Below the pieces are notes generated by a model. It did no database searches and was not told the DNA's origin. It was given only the letters and a program-made list of their open reading frames with translations. Below are positions 7,074 to 15,057 of a DNA stretch of 33,037 bases, one piece after another. Positions within the stretch are counted from its first letter, which is position 1. Every line of letters begins with the position of its first letter. The DNA comes from an uncultured Oscillospiraceae bacterium (GTDB lineage Bacteria > Bacillota > Clostridia > Oscillospirales > Oscillospiraceae), in the NCBI GenBank assembly GCA_934597345.1, contig CAKTRJ010000028.1, positions 1 through 33,037 on the forward strand, in the 5' to 3' direction. The position numbers and the translations under genes are program-made.

Positions 7074-8015
7074 ATGAAGAACATCGTGAAGAAGATCGGA
7101 ATGATGCTTTTGACCATGGTCATCGTCTCTTTCTTCGCGTTTCTGGCCTTCCAGATCATCCCCGGCGACCCCACCACAAAGCTGCTGGGCAGCGACGCCA
7201 CCGCCGAGGCGGTGGCCGCCATGCGGGCGGAGTTGGGGCTGGACCGCCCGTTCTTCACCCGCTACTTCGAGTGGGTGCTCCATGCGGTGCAGGGGGATTT
7301 CGGTACCTCCTACATCTACTCCATGCCGGTATCGCAGCTTCTGAACGGCAAGCTGGGCGTTACCGCCCTGCTGACGGCCATCGCCTTCGTGATGATCGTG
7401 GTGGCGTCGCTGCCGGTGGGGCTGTTTGCCGCCTCCCATCAGGGCGGGCGGCTGGATCGCGCCCTGACGGTGTTCGGTCAGGTGGTGATGGCGGTGCCGC
7501 CGTTCTTCACCGGCATCCTGCTGACGCTGGTGTGCGGCCTTGTGCTGCACTGGTTCAACCCCGGCGCGTTCATCGCGCCGTCCCAGGGCTTCTGGCGCAG
7601 CGTGGGGTATCTGATCTATCCCGCCATCGCCATCGCCCTGCCCCGCATCGCCATGACGGTGAAGATGCTGAAAAGCTCCATCGCCGGCGAGCTGGAGAAG
7701 GACTACGTCCGCACGGCGTACAGCCGGGGCAACTCGCCCCGTGCCGCCCTGTACCGCCATGTGCTGCGCAACGCCGTGGTGCCTACGGTGGCGTTTCTGG
7801 CCATGACGGTGGCGGACATCGTGGCAGGCAGCGTGATCATCGAGCAGGTCTTTGCCATCTCTGGTCTGGGCCGTTTGCTGCTGAGCTCCATCTCCAACCG
7901 GGACTTCCCTGTGGTGCAGGCCATCGTGGTGATCCTGGCGCTGTGGGTGGTGCTGGTGAACTGTCTGGCGGATATCATCAACCAGCAGCTGGATCCCCGG
8001 CTGCGGCTGCAATAA
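7074..8015 (+). CDS. ABC transporter permease, DppB/OppB type
   Basis: 313 residues from the ATG at 7074, preceded by GAAAGAG at a suitable distance; two ATGs at 7065 and 7068 are possible but touch that ribosome site. About six transmembrane helices, with the binding-protein-dependent transport inner membrane domain in the C-terminal two thirds. The EAA-type loop that docks on the ATPase is visible as the stretch with RTAYSRGNSPRAALYRHVLRN. It forms the channel together with the next permease. A 13-nt gap with a strong ribosome site links it to that gene. Confidence 0.92.
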   Translation: MKNIVKKIGMMLLTMVIVSFFAFLAFQIIPGDPTTKLLGSDATAEAVAAMRAELGLDRPFFTRYFEWVLHAVQGDFGTSYIYSMPVSQLLNGKLGVTALLTAIAFVMIVVASLPVGLFAASHQGGRLDRALTVFGQVVMAVPPFFTGILLTLVCGLVLHWFNPGAFIAPSQGFWRSVGYLIYPAIAIALPRIAMTVKMLKSSIAGELEKDYVRTAYSRGNSPRAALYRHVLRNAVVPTVAFLAMTVADIVAGSVIIEQVFAISGLGRLLLSSISNRDFPVVQAIVVILALWVVLVNCLADIINQQLDPRLRLQ

Positions 8016-8028
8016 GGAGGGGACGAGG

Positions 8029-8832
8029 ATGCTGCGAAACAAAAAAAGCGTCTCCTTCCGCATCGGCCTTGTGATCGCCGCCGTGATGGCGGTGATGGCG
8101 CTGGTGGGCTATGTGTGGACGCCCTGCGACCCCACGGCCATCGTGGGAAGCGAAAAATTCCTGGGGCCGTCTCTGCGGCACCTGTTCGGCACCGACAACT
8201 TCGGGCGGGACATCTTCAGCCGCGTGATGGTGGGCGTGGGCACCACGTTCTTCATCTCGCTGTGCACCGTGTGCATCGGCGGCGTGGTGGGCACGCTGAT
8301 CGGCGCGTTCACCGGCTACTTCGGCGGCGTGGTGGACGAGGTGCTGATGCGCATCAACGACGCGCTGACGGCCTTTCCCAATATCCTGCTGGCGCTGGTG
8401 TTCATCGCCATGCTGGGCTTCGGCAAATACAATGTGATCCTGGCGCTGGGCGTGGCCTTCATTCCCAGCTTTGCCCGTGTGGTGCGCGCGGAGTTCGCGC
8501 GGCAGCGGGCCATGAGTTATGTCAAATCCGCCCGGTTGATGGGAGCCTCCCATCTGCGGATCATGTTCCGGCACATCCTGCCCAATACACGGGGTGTGGT
8601 GCTGCCGGCGCTGGTCATCGGGTTTAACAACGCTGTGCTGGCGGAAGCCAGCATGAGCTATCTGGGCATCGGCGTAGCGCCGCCCGACGTGTCGCTGGGC
8701 TATATGCTGTCCGAGTCCCAGAACTATATGATAAAGGCCCCGTGGTACGTGCTGTGTACCGGCCTTGTGATCGTGCTGCTGATCTTGGGCGTCAGCATGA
8801 TGGGCGAGGGCCTGCGGAAGGGAGGCGCGTGA
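8029..8832 (+). CDS. ABC transporter permease, DppC/OppC type
   Basis: 267 residues from the ATG at 8029, with AAGGAGGGG 10 nt upstream. One N-terminal helix (OppC_N-like) is followed by the conserved segment LFGTDNFGRDIFSRVMVG, a hallmark of the DppC subfamily. Five further helices follow, with the EAA loop containing SARLMGASHLRIMFRHILPN. It is the second inner-membrane half of the importer and lies 2 nt from the next gene. Confidence 0.93.
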   Translation: MLRNKKSVSFRIGLVIAAVMAVMALVGYVWTPCDPTAIVGSEKFLGPSLRHLFGTDNFGRDIFSRVMVGVGTTFFISLCTVCIGGVVGTLIGAFTGYFGGVVDEVLMRINDALTAFPNILLALVFIAMLGFGKYNVILALGVAFIPSFARVVRAEFARQRAMSYVKSARLMGASHLRIMFRHILPNTRGVVLPALVIGFNNAVLAEASMSYLGIGVAPPDVSLGYMLSESQNYMIKAPWYVLCTGLVIVLLILGVSMMGEGLRKGGA

Positions 8833-8834
8833 CC

Positions 8835-9617
8835 ATGCTGGAGATCAAGGACCTCCACGTCCGCTTTCACGACGCCGACCATGAGGCCGTCCGGGGCATC
8901 AGCCTGACGGTGGCCGACGGCGAGATCATGGGTCTGGTAGGCGAGAGCGGCAGCGGCAAGACCGTTACCGCCATGGTGGTATCCGGCCTGATGCCCCGCC
9001 GGAAAGCGGATGTGTCCGGACAGGTGCTGCTGGACGGCAAGGATCTGCTGGCGCTGGACGCAGCCCAGATGCGCAAACGGCAGGGCTGCGCCATTTCGGT
9101 GGTGTTTCAGGAGCCTATGAGCGCCATGAACCCCGTCATGCGCATCGGCCCGCAGGTGGAGGAAGCCCTTCGCGTTCATACCAAGCTCTCGCCTCAGGAG
9201 CGGCGGGAGCGGGCCTTGCAGGCGCTGCGGGACGTGGATCTTCCTGACGCCGAGGCCGTCTATGACAAGTACCCCCACCAGATGTCCGGCGGTATGCTGC
9301 AGCGGGCCATGATCGCGGCGGCCATCATCTCCCGGCCCAAGCTGCTGCTGGCGGACGAGCCTACCACCGCGCTGGACGTGACCATTCAGGCCCAGATCCT
9401 GGAGCTGCTGCGGCGGCTGAACCGGGAAATGGGCATGTCCATCCTGTTCATCTCCCACAACCTGAACGTGGTGCGCAAGCTGTGCACCCGCGTGGCGGTG
9501 ATGGAGAAGGGCCTGATCGTGGAGACCGGCGACACGCAGCAGGTGTTCTTCGACCCGCAGGCCCCATACACACAGCGGCTCATCGCCGCCATCCCCACGA
9601 GGAAGAAGCTATGCTAG
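8835..9617 (+). CDS. ABC transporter ATP-binding protein, DppD/OppD type
   Basis: 260 residues from the ATG at 8835, 2 nt after the preceding stop, with GGGAGGCG as ribosome site. Walker A is GESGSGKT (residues about 36-43), the ABC signature is MSGGMLQR, and Walker B is [14 protein letters not shown]. Length is shorter than typical DppD (about 320 residues): the usual C-terminal oligopeptide/dipeptide extension, which often binds an iron-sulfur cluster, is essentially missing after [11 protein letters not shown]. It powers import with the DppF-type subunit next door, whose start overlaps its stop by 7 nt. Confidence 0.92.
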   Translation: MLEIKDLHVRFHDADHEAVRGISLTVADGEIMGLVGESGSGKTVTAMVVSGLMPRRKADVSGQVLLDGKDLLALDAAQMRKRQGCAISVVFQEPMSAMNPVMRIGPQVEEALRVHTKLSPQERRERALQALRDVDLPDAEAVYDKYPHQMSGGMLQRAMIAAAIISRPKLLLADEPTTALDVTIQAQILELLRRLNREMGMSILFISHNLNVVRKLCTRVAVMEKGLIVETGDTQQVFFDPQAPYTQRLIAAIPTRKKLC

Positions 9618-10339
9618 AGACCGTATTGGAAGTCAATGACCTGAACGTGTGGTACCGCAGCGGCACAGGACTGCGCAAGCAGCGCCATCAGGTGCTCCAC
9701 GATGTCAGCTTTACCCTGTACCGGGGCGAGATACTGGGACTGGTCGGGGAGAGCGGCAGCGGCAAATCCACGCTGGCCCGGGCGGTGCTGGGCATGGAGA
9801 GCGACATCACCGGCACGGTGATCCACCATACCAAGCGGCCCCAGATGGTCTTTCAGGACCCGGCGGGCAGCCTGAACCCCTCCTTCACCGTGGCCCAGAC
9901 GCTGGCGGAGCCGCTGCACATCTACGGCAAGTACGACAAAGCCGGTATCGAGAGCCGCGTCCGGGACACCATGGCACTGGTGGAGCTGGACGAGGAGTAC
10001 TATGGCCGCTATCCCCATGAGCTGTCCGGCGGACAGAAGCAGCGGGTGTGCATCGGCGCGGCGCTGATCCAGAAGCCGGGTCTTATCGTGGCGGACGAGG
10101 CAGTGTCGGCGCTGGATGTGACCATTCAGGCTCAGATCTTGCAGCTGATCGCCCGATTGCGGCGGGAATTCGGCATTTCCTACCTGTTCATCTCCCACGA
10201 CCTGAACGTGGTGTATGAGATCTGCGACCGGTGCCTTGTGATGAAGGACGGCCGCATCGTGGAGCAGGGAACCGTGGACGAGGTGTACGACCACCCGAAA
10301 GCGGAGTATACGAAACAGTTATTAAAAGCAGCGGAGTGA
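9611..10339 (+). CDS. ABC transporter ATP-binding protein, DppF/OppF type
   Basis: 242 residues from the ATG at 9611, which overlaps the upstream ATPase gene by 7 nt and implies translational coupling. Walker A is GESGSGKS, the signature motif LSGGQKQR, and Walker [15 protein letters not shown]. The Q-loop segment [13 protein letters not shown] is typical of OppF/DppF. The C-terminal extension is short, as in its partner. It is the second nucleotide-binding subunit of the importer, on the cytoplasmic face. It is followed 7 nt later by a thioesterase gene, probably in the same transcript. Confidence 0.92.
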   Translation: MLETVLEVNDLNVWYRSGTGLRKQRHQVLHDVSFTLYRGEILGLVGESGSGKSTLARAVLGMESDITGTVIHHTKRPQMVFQDPAGSLNPSFTVAQTLAEPLHIYGKYDKAGIESRVRDTMALVELDEEYYGRYPHELSGGQKQRVCIGAALIQKPGLIVADEAVSALDVTIQAQILQLIARLRREFGISYLFISHDLNVVYEICDRCLVMKDGRIVEQGTVDEVYDHPKAEYTKQLLKAAE

Positions 10340-10346
10340 TGATAGT

Positions 10347-10766
10347 ATGACAGACGAAAGAAAACAGCAATTATTAAATCTGGCGCTGGACAGCGAGCCC
10401 TTTGACGTACACAACCATGTGAAGATCGTGGCCGTGGACGACGGCTGGGCGCAGGTGGAGGTGGAGATCCACCCCGAGACCCTGAACCGCTGGGGCAGCC
10501 CCCACGGCGGCATCCTGTTCACCCTGTCGGACGTGGCCTGCGGCATGGCCATCCTGACCACGCGGATGGAGGCCTGCGTCACCGTCAGCGGCACCATCGA
10601 CTGCATCAACGCCGGGCCTGCCTCCGGCAAGCTGATCGCCACCGGACGGGTACAGAAGGCGGGTGGCAAGCTGGCCTTCTGCGATTCCGAGATCCGGGAT
10701 GAGACCGGAAAGCTGATCACCACCGGACATACGGTGATGTACTTTACCGGCAAGCAGCTGGGATGA
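10347..10766 (+). CDS. PaaI-family hotdog-fold thioesterase
   Basis: 139 residues from the ATG at 10347. The hotdog motif with WGSPHGGILFTLSDVACG (about residues 48-65) is the acyl-CoA binding and active-site region of the PaaI/YbgC-like thioesterase family. Members hydrolyse acyl-CoA thioesters in the cytoplasm; the acyl group is not predictable here. It follows the ATPase gene by 7 nt and overlaps the next gene by 4 nt (ATGA), so all are likely co-transcribed. No functional link with peptide uptake is obvious. Confidence 0.85.
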   Translation: MTDERKQQLLNLALDSEPFDVHNHVKIVAVDDGWAQVEVEIHPETLNRWGSPHGGILFTLSDVACGMAILTTRMEACVTVSGTIDCINAGPASGKLIATGRVQKAGGKLAFCDSEIRDETGKLITTGHTVMYFTGKQLG

Positions 10767-11854
10767 AAACGTTCTTGCGGCGGTATCGCGCCCAGCTGTG
10801 GTGGCTGGCGGGACTGGCGGCGTTTTTCGCCGTCTATTTCCCCCTGCGCACCTGCCGAAGCGCCATGAACTGGCTGTGCGGCCGCGTCATCCTGCCGTTG
10901 GAGCAGGCGCTGGGGCGGCTGTGCGGTCTCACCTCTGTCTCCGTGGCAGAGGTGCTGATTTTATCGGGCATCTTTGCCGCCATGTTCTATCTGGCGTGGC
11001 AGGTGCGGTGCCTGATCGCCCGGCCCCGGAAAGGCCAGCGGGCCGTCCGCATGGGGCTGACGGTGCTGTGCGTGGGGCTGAGCGTCTACGCGGGCTTCTG
11101 CCTGCTATGGGGTGTGTTCTACGGAGCCGACAGCTTTCAGGATAAGTCCGGCCTGGCGGCACGGGGCGGCACGGTGGAGGAGCTGACGGCGCTGACGCAG
11201 CGCTTTGCCGATGAACTGAGCGAGCTTGCGCCGCAGGTGGAGCGGGACGAAAACGGCTGCTTCGCCGTGTCCCGGCAGGAGATATTTTACGACGCCATGA
11301 CCGCCTATGACGGCATCGTGGAGGAGTTTGACTGTCTCAGCAGGCCCCGCACCATGCCCAAGGTCTTCGTGTCCTCCCGGGGCATGAGCTATCTGGATTT
11401 CAGCGGCTTTTACTTTCCCTTTACCGGCGAGGCCAACCTCAACGACGAAAGCCCCGCCGTCTATCTGCCCGCCAACATCTGCCATGAGCTGGCCCATCAG
11501 CAGGGCATCGCCACCGAGCAGGAATGCAACTTTGTGGCCATTCTGGCGGCCATCTCTGAGGGCAACAGCACCGCCTATCGCTATTCCGGCTATCTGATGG
11601 GCTACGTCCATCTGGGCAACGCCCTGTACCGGACAGACCCGGAGGCATGGCAGGCCATCCGGGACAGCCTGCCGGACACGGTGCGGGCCGACCTGCGGCA
11701 GAACAGCGTCTACTGGGCGCAGTTCCACGGGCTGGTGAACACCGCCGCCACTAAGGTGTACGATGGCTTCCTCAAGTCCAACGGCGTGGCCGACGGCGTG
11801 CAGAACTACGGCACGGTGGTGGATCTGCTGCTGGCGTATTATTACAACGAATAA
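10763..11854 (+). CDS. DUF3810 domain-containing membrane protein with HELAHQ metallopeptidase motif
   Basis: 363 residues. The start ATG overlaps the thioesterase stop by 4 nt. Three hydrophobic segments (about residues 10-30, 60-80 and 95-120) are followed by a soluble extracytoplasmic or cytoplasmic domain with ICHELAHQQG (about residues 235-245), an HExxH zinc-site motif, and EQECNFVAILA downstream carrying a candidate third ligand. This arrangement is that of DUF3810 proteins, a family with no established function. Peptidase activity is inference from the HExxH motif. Last gene of the importer run, ending at a strong bidirectional terminator. Confidence 0.8.
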   Translation: MKTFLRRYRAQLWWLAGLAAFFAVYFPLRTCRSAMNWLCGRVILPLEQALGRLCGLTSVSVAEVLILSGIFAAMFYLAWQVRCLIARPRKGQRAVRMGLTVLCVGLSVYAGFCLLWGVFYGADSFQDKSGLAARGGTVEELTALTQRFADELSELAPQVERDENGCFAVSRQEIFYDAMTAYDGIVEEFDCLSRPRTMPKVFVSSRGMSYLDFSGFYFPFTGEANLNDESPAVYLPANICHELAHQQGIATEQECNFVAILAAISEGNSTAYRYSGYLMGYVHLGNALYRTDPEAWQAIRDSLPDTVRADLRQNSVYWAQFHGLVNTAATKVYDGFLKSNGVADGVQNYGTVVDLLLAYYYNE

Positions 11855-11859
11855 CGAAT

Positions 11860-11900
11860 AAAGAGCTGTTGTCGGCCAAAGGCCGGCAGCAGCTCTTTTA
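11860..11900. terminator. Bidirectional intrinsic terminator
   Basis: An 18-bp stem (11860-11877 with 11881-11898, one or two mismatches) with an AAA loop. T-runs or A-runs on both sides serve the plus-strand importer run and the minus-strand small-membrane-protein run. Confidence 0.8.
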
Positions 11901-11925
11901 CATTCTGTATAATATTGTGCCGATA

Positions 11926-12243
11926 TTACGATTCGTCATCGTTGTTCTTGCCGGTGCTGAGGGTGGCCAGCGCCATGCCCCACAGCGGGCCGAGGGCCAG
12001 CCCCAGGGCGTGGCTCTCCCACAGTCCGCAGTAGTTGAGGGCCACGCCTGCCATCAGACCCAGCGCCGTGCCAATCGCCATGCGCTCTTCCAGCGCCTTG
12101 CTGTTCTCCCTGGCCTTCCGGGTGCCCATTCCGGCGCACAGGATGGCCACGGCGATGCCCGCCAGGATCCAGGGCAGCGCCGCCCGGACAAGGATGCGGA
12201 AAACGTGGGCGCATTTTTGAATGATGGTCAGATTCTTACTCAT
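11926..12243 (-). CDS. Small hydrophobic membrane protein of unknown function
   Basis: 105 residues from the ATG at 12243, preceded by GAAGGGAG; a longer in-frame start would run deep into the upstream gene. Two to three hydrophobic helices (about residues 18-38, 55-73 and 78-95) are separated by a charged loop rich in Arg, Lys and Glu; the tail is acidic. I do not recognise a family. It is the last of four overlapping genes that include a PspC-domain protein, and its start overlaps the preceding gene by 8 nt, so the four are one operon. Confidence 0.7.
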   Translation of the reverse strand: MSKNLTIIQKCAHVFRILVRAALPWILAGIAVAILCAGMGTRKARENSKALEERMAIGTALGLMAGVALNYCGLWESHALGLALGPLWGMALATLSTGKNNDDES

Positions 12244-12418
12244 GAGTGTCTCCCTTCTGGTTCCGCTTTTCGTCATAGTGGTCGATCAAATTGGCGGCCA
12301 CAGCGGCGGCCAGCGCCGCGGGCAGGAACAGGTGGTCACCGTCCGTCAGCAGGCACGCCACCAGCGCGGCTGCCGCCACGGCGCACAGCGCCAGCGCCAG
12401 AATACGCAGCGGTCTCAT
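12236..12418 (-). CDS. Small two-helix membrane protein
   Basis: 60 residues. The ATG overlaps the stop of the PspC gene by 4 nt. Two hydrophobic helices (about residues 4-22 and 29-46) are followed by a charged C-terminal tail. No family recognised. Position inside a tightly overlapping operon on both sides supports its being real. Confidence 0.65.
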   Translation of the reverse strand: MRPLRILALALCAVAAAALVACLLTDGDHLFLPAALAAAVAANLIDHYDEKRNQKGDTHE

Positions 12419-12615
12419 TCCACGTCACCCGCCGTCTTTTCGGGGATGATGATGGCGGCGATGATGTAGGCCAGCACGCCGCTGCCGCCCAGGGCGCAGA
12501 ACAGGATCCATGCCAGACGGATCAGCGTGGGGTCCATGTCGAAATACTCCGCGATACCGCCGCAGACACCGGCAATGACCTTGTTTTCATTGGAACGATG
12601 CAGTCTCTTTTTCAT
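12415..12615 (-). CDS. PspC domain-containing protein
   Basis: 66 residues, the whole being one PspC domain. It has the N-terminal basic stretch, the GVCGGIAEYFDMDPTLIRL signature and a hydrophobic helix ending in AAIIIPEK. PspC proteins are small inner-membrane proteins linked to envelope-stress sensing in proteobacteria; in Firmicutes their role is mostly undefined. Four-nucleotide overlaps with the genes on either side show translational coupling. Confidence 0.88.
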   Translation of the reverse strand: MKKRLHRSNENKVIAGVCGGIAEYFDMDPTLIRLAWILFCALGGSGVLAYIIAAIIIPEKTAGDVE

Positions 12616-12800
12616 GATTCTTTTTCCTCCGTATGTTCATTTTCTTTTTCTTTTTGTGAAAAGAGCCGTGCGGCGGCGGCCATGCAGCCTCCGGCCACCA
12701 ACAGCACCGCGCCCAGGATCAGGCTGGCGCTGACGGCCATCAGCACACCGGCAAGCGCCAGCAGCGCCGCGGCGAGGTAAAGCAGTCTGGATGATGTCAT
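12612..12800 (-). CDS. Small membrane protein, first gene of the PspC operon
   Basis: 62 residues from the ATG at 12800 with AGGAGGAGAG upstream. Two hydrophobic helices (about 6-24 and 27-46) and a Lys/Glu-rich tail. No family recognised. A possible minus-strand -10 (TACAAT, 12832-12827) lies just upstream, but no good -35 is seen. Confidence 0.65.
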   Translation of the reverse strand: MTSSRLLYLAAALLALAGVLMAVSASLILGAVLLVAGGCMAAAARLFSQKEKENEHTEEKES

Positions 12801-12898
12801 ATCGTCTCTCCTCCTGTTGTACCCTTATTGTACCGCAGGGGCGGGCGCTTCCGATAGGCGGATTTTACAGGCGAATGTGTCAAAACTTCAGAAACGGC

Positions 12899-12928
12899 AC
12901 AAAAAGGGTACGGCGGTGCCGTACCCTT
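12899..12928 (-). terminator. Intrinsic terminator of the two-component operon
   Basis: A perfect 11-bp stem (12904-12914 with 12918-12928), followed on the minus strand by a T-rich run (plus-strand A-run just before 12904). It lies about 90 nt after the response-regulator stop. Confidence 0.75.
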
Positions 12929-12954
12929 AGTTTGTTGAAGGATTACCAGACGAT

Positions 12955-12999
12955 ACGCATCCAAAGGCTCCCCTGTGTAAGGGGAGCCTTTGGATGCGT
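12955..12999. repeat. Perfect 20-bp palindromic hairpin
   Basis: 12955-12974 pairs exactly with 12980-12999 around a 5-nt loop. The AAGGCTCCCCT core resembles dispersed palindromic repeats common in gut Clostridia. It sits 18 nt after the response-regulator stop (minus strand) and upstream of the actual terminator, so it probably protects or processes the mRNA end. Confidence 0.6.
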
Positions 13000-13017
13000 G
13001 CCATATGGTAGTTTTTC

Positions 13018-13659
13018 TTATGTATCGCCTTCCAGGAAGTCCCGGCGGTACTGGGAGGGGGTGACCCCCTCCGATTTCTTGAAGGCCTTGGTGAACACCC
13101 GGTAGTCGCCGTAGCCGGACTGCTCCGCCACCTCCGATACCGGCAGCGCCGTGGAGAGCAGCAGCTTTTTGGCCCGCTCCATGCGGAGGTTGGTGAGATA
13201 GGTGAGGAAATTCACCCCGATCTCGCTTTTGAACAGCTGACTGATGTACTGGGGACTGAGGTGAAATTCCTCCGCCAGCAGGTTCAGGCTGATCTTCAGG
13301 TTGTCGATGCAGCTGCCGAACTCCTCATAGTTCACCGGCTTGAGGATATAGTCGGTGATCTGGAGCCGCAGCGCCTCGCGGCAGTAGGCGAAGTCGTCAT
13401 AGCCGGACACGATGACAAAGGCGATGTCCGGATGCTTCATGCGGCTGAGCTGGATGACCTTCAGGCCGTTCATGATGGGGATATTGATATCCATGATGGC
13501 GATGTCCGGCAGAAGGGCGTCGATCTGGGCCAGGGCCTCCATGCCGTCGGCGGCCTCCCCCACCACCTCGCAGTCGTGGGCCTCCCAGTCGAACAGCCGC
13601 TTGAAGCCCTCCCGAATCATGATCTCGTCGTCCACCAGCAATACCCGCAGCTTTTTCAT
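13018..13659 (-). CDS. Response regulator, REC plus AraC-type HTH (YesN-like, compact)
   Basis: 213 residues from the ATG at 13659 with AGGAGGAG upstream; its ATG overlaps the kinase stop by 4 nt. The receiver domain (about residues 3-120) has the acidic DDE pair near residue 10, phospho-acceptor D57 in DIAIMDINIP, and the Lys of LKPVN. The AraC/XylS helix-turn-helix pair (about 125-210) follows with almost no linker, ending GVTPSQYRRD. YesN-type regulators usually have a long linker and 250-500 residues, so this is a minimal form. It probably controls sugar or metabolite uptake genes in response to the kinase. Confidence 0.9.
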   Translation of the reverse strand: MKKLRVLLVDDEIMIREGFKRLFDWEAHDCEVVGEAADGMEALAQIDALLPDIAIMDINIPIMNGLKVIQLSRMKHPDIAFVIVSGYDDFAYCREALRLQITDYILKPVNYEEFGSCIDNLKISLNLLAEEFHLSPQYISQLFKSEIGVNFLTYLTNLRMERAKKLLLSTALPVSEVAEQSGYGDYRVFTKAFKKSEGVTPSQYRRDFLEGDT

Positions 13660-14960
13660 GGCGTCTCCTCCTTTATGGGCAGCAGCAGCCGGGCCGTTAC
13701 GCCGCCGCCCTCGTTCTCCGTATAGGACAGGCCGTATTCCCGGCCGCACAGCAGCTTGATGCGCTTCTGCACATTCAGCAGGCCAATGCTGTTGCCCTCC
13801 AGCTTCGGTGCCTGCCGGTCATAGTGCAGCAGCATCTCGTCCACGGCGGCCTTTTTGCCGGGGGCGAAGCCGCTGCCGGTGTCCCGGACGCAGATCTCCA
13901 TGGCGGTATCGCTCTGCCGCCGAGCGGAGATGGTCACCGCGCCACGGTAGCCCTTGTTTTTCAGGCCGTGGAGCAGGCTGTTCTCCACAATGGGCTGCAA
14001 AATGAAGTTGGGCACCAGTTGGTCGTACAGCGTCGGCTCCACGTCGTTATCGCATTCAAGCGCCGGATAGCGGTAGCACATCAGCTCCAGATAGGCTTCC
14101 AGCAGCTCCAGCTCGTCCTCCAGCGGCACCATGGGCTGGTTCACCTTCACGCTGCGGCGGAAGAAATCCACCAGCCGCATGAGAAGGTCCGCCACCTTTT
14201 TGTCGCCGTCCAGCTGGGCCTGTATGCGGATGCTGTCCAGCGTGTTATAGAGGAAATGGGGATTCACCTGACTTTTCAGATACAGCATGGACATCTTCTG
14301 CTCCGTCAGCTCCGCCCGCAGGATATCGGGGTTCTCCAGCGTCAGATAGAAGGACAGCGTCATCAGGGTGATGCCCATGCCGCTGATGAGCCATGTGTGG
14401 TGCAGGCCCTGCAGGGCGCAGACGGTGAACTCGATCACCAGCGCCGCGGCGATGGCGAATTTCTTCTTGGGGTCGATGCGGCCCCACTGCCACAGCAGCA
14501 GTCCCGCGCACAGCAGCAGATAGAAGGCCACGCTGGCGTAGCACACGTTGGCCTGCATGCCGGTGGAGTAGTTGCCCTGGGGCGTTTCGGCGTACCGGAT
14601 GGGCAGCAGGAACGCGCCCAGCTCCGCCGCCGCCAGATAGATGCGGGCCGCCAGATCCAGCCGCCGGGGCTTGCCGGTCTCCTCCTCCACCAGAATGGCG
14701 ATGTACTGATAGAAAAGATACACCACCAGCACCATGGTGCCGATGAAAAGCCGGTGCAGCCCGTCGTTGAGCCAGCGGGGCACCGTGTCCAGATGGTTGA
14801 CGGTGTACAGCGTGGCCCCGTCAAGCGCCAGATGCGCCAGCACCACCACCAGCAGCAGGGAAAAGGTGCGGTGCAGCGGCGTGTGCCGCCGCTCGGCGGA
14901 AAAGTAGATGAAGGCCACAAAGGCCAGCACCAGAAACAGCGCAATCTCCATGCGCAGCAT
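13656..14960 (-). CDS. Sensor histidine kinase, LytS/YesM-type (His_kinase PF06580) with multi-helix membrane sensor
   Basis: 434 residues from the ATG at 14960 (AAGGAAG upstream). Residues 1-210 contain about seven hydrophobic helices forming a membrane-embedded sensor rather than the extracytoplasmic domain usual in YesM. The kinase core has the phospho-accepting H235 in QVNPHFLYNTLDSI, the N-box NFILQPIVENSLLHGL (Asn327), and the G-box DTGSGF near 360, followed by GLLNVQKRI. It is an inner-membrane kinase paired with the AraC-type regulator whose start it overlaps. The ligand is unknown. Confidence 0.9.
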   Translation of the reverse strand: MLRMEIALFLVLAFVAFIYFSAERRHTPLHRTFSLLLVVVLAHLALDGATLYTVNHLDTVPRWLNDGLHRLFIGTMVLVVYLFYQYIAILVEEETGKPRRLDLAARIYLAAAELGAFLLPIRYAETPQGNYSTGMQANVCYASVAFYLLLCAGLLLWQWGRIDPKKKFAIAAALVIEFTVCALQGLHHTWLISGMGITLMTLSFYLTLENPDILRAELTEQKMSMLYLKSQVNPHFLYNTLDSIRIQAQLDGDKKVADLLMRLVDFFRRSVKVNQPMVPLEDELELLEAYLELMCYRYPALECDNDVEPTLYDQLVPNFILQPIVENSLLHGLKNKGYRGAVTISARRQSDTAMEICVRDTGSGFAPGKKAAVDEMLLHYDRQAPKLEGNSIGLLNVQKRIKLLCGREYGLSYTENEGGGVTARLLLPIKEETP

Positions 14961-15013
14961 AAGCGTCACTTCCTTTTGTCCTATCATACCACACGGCGGC
15001 GGGCGCACACAAG

Positions 15014-15047
15014 AAAAAGCGCCGCGCTTTCCGTGGAAAGCGCGGCG
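15014..15047 (-). terminator. Intrinsic terminator of metH
   Basis: A perfect 13-bp GC-rich stem (15020-15032 with 15035-15047), followed on the minus strand by CTTTTTC, 10 nt after the metH stop. Confidence 0.85.
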
Positions 15048-15057
15048 TGGCAGTCCT

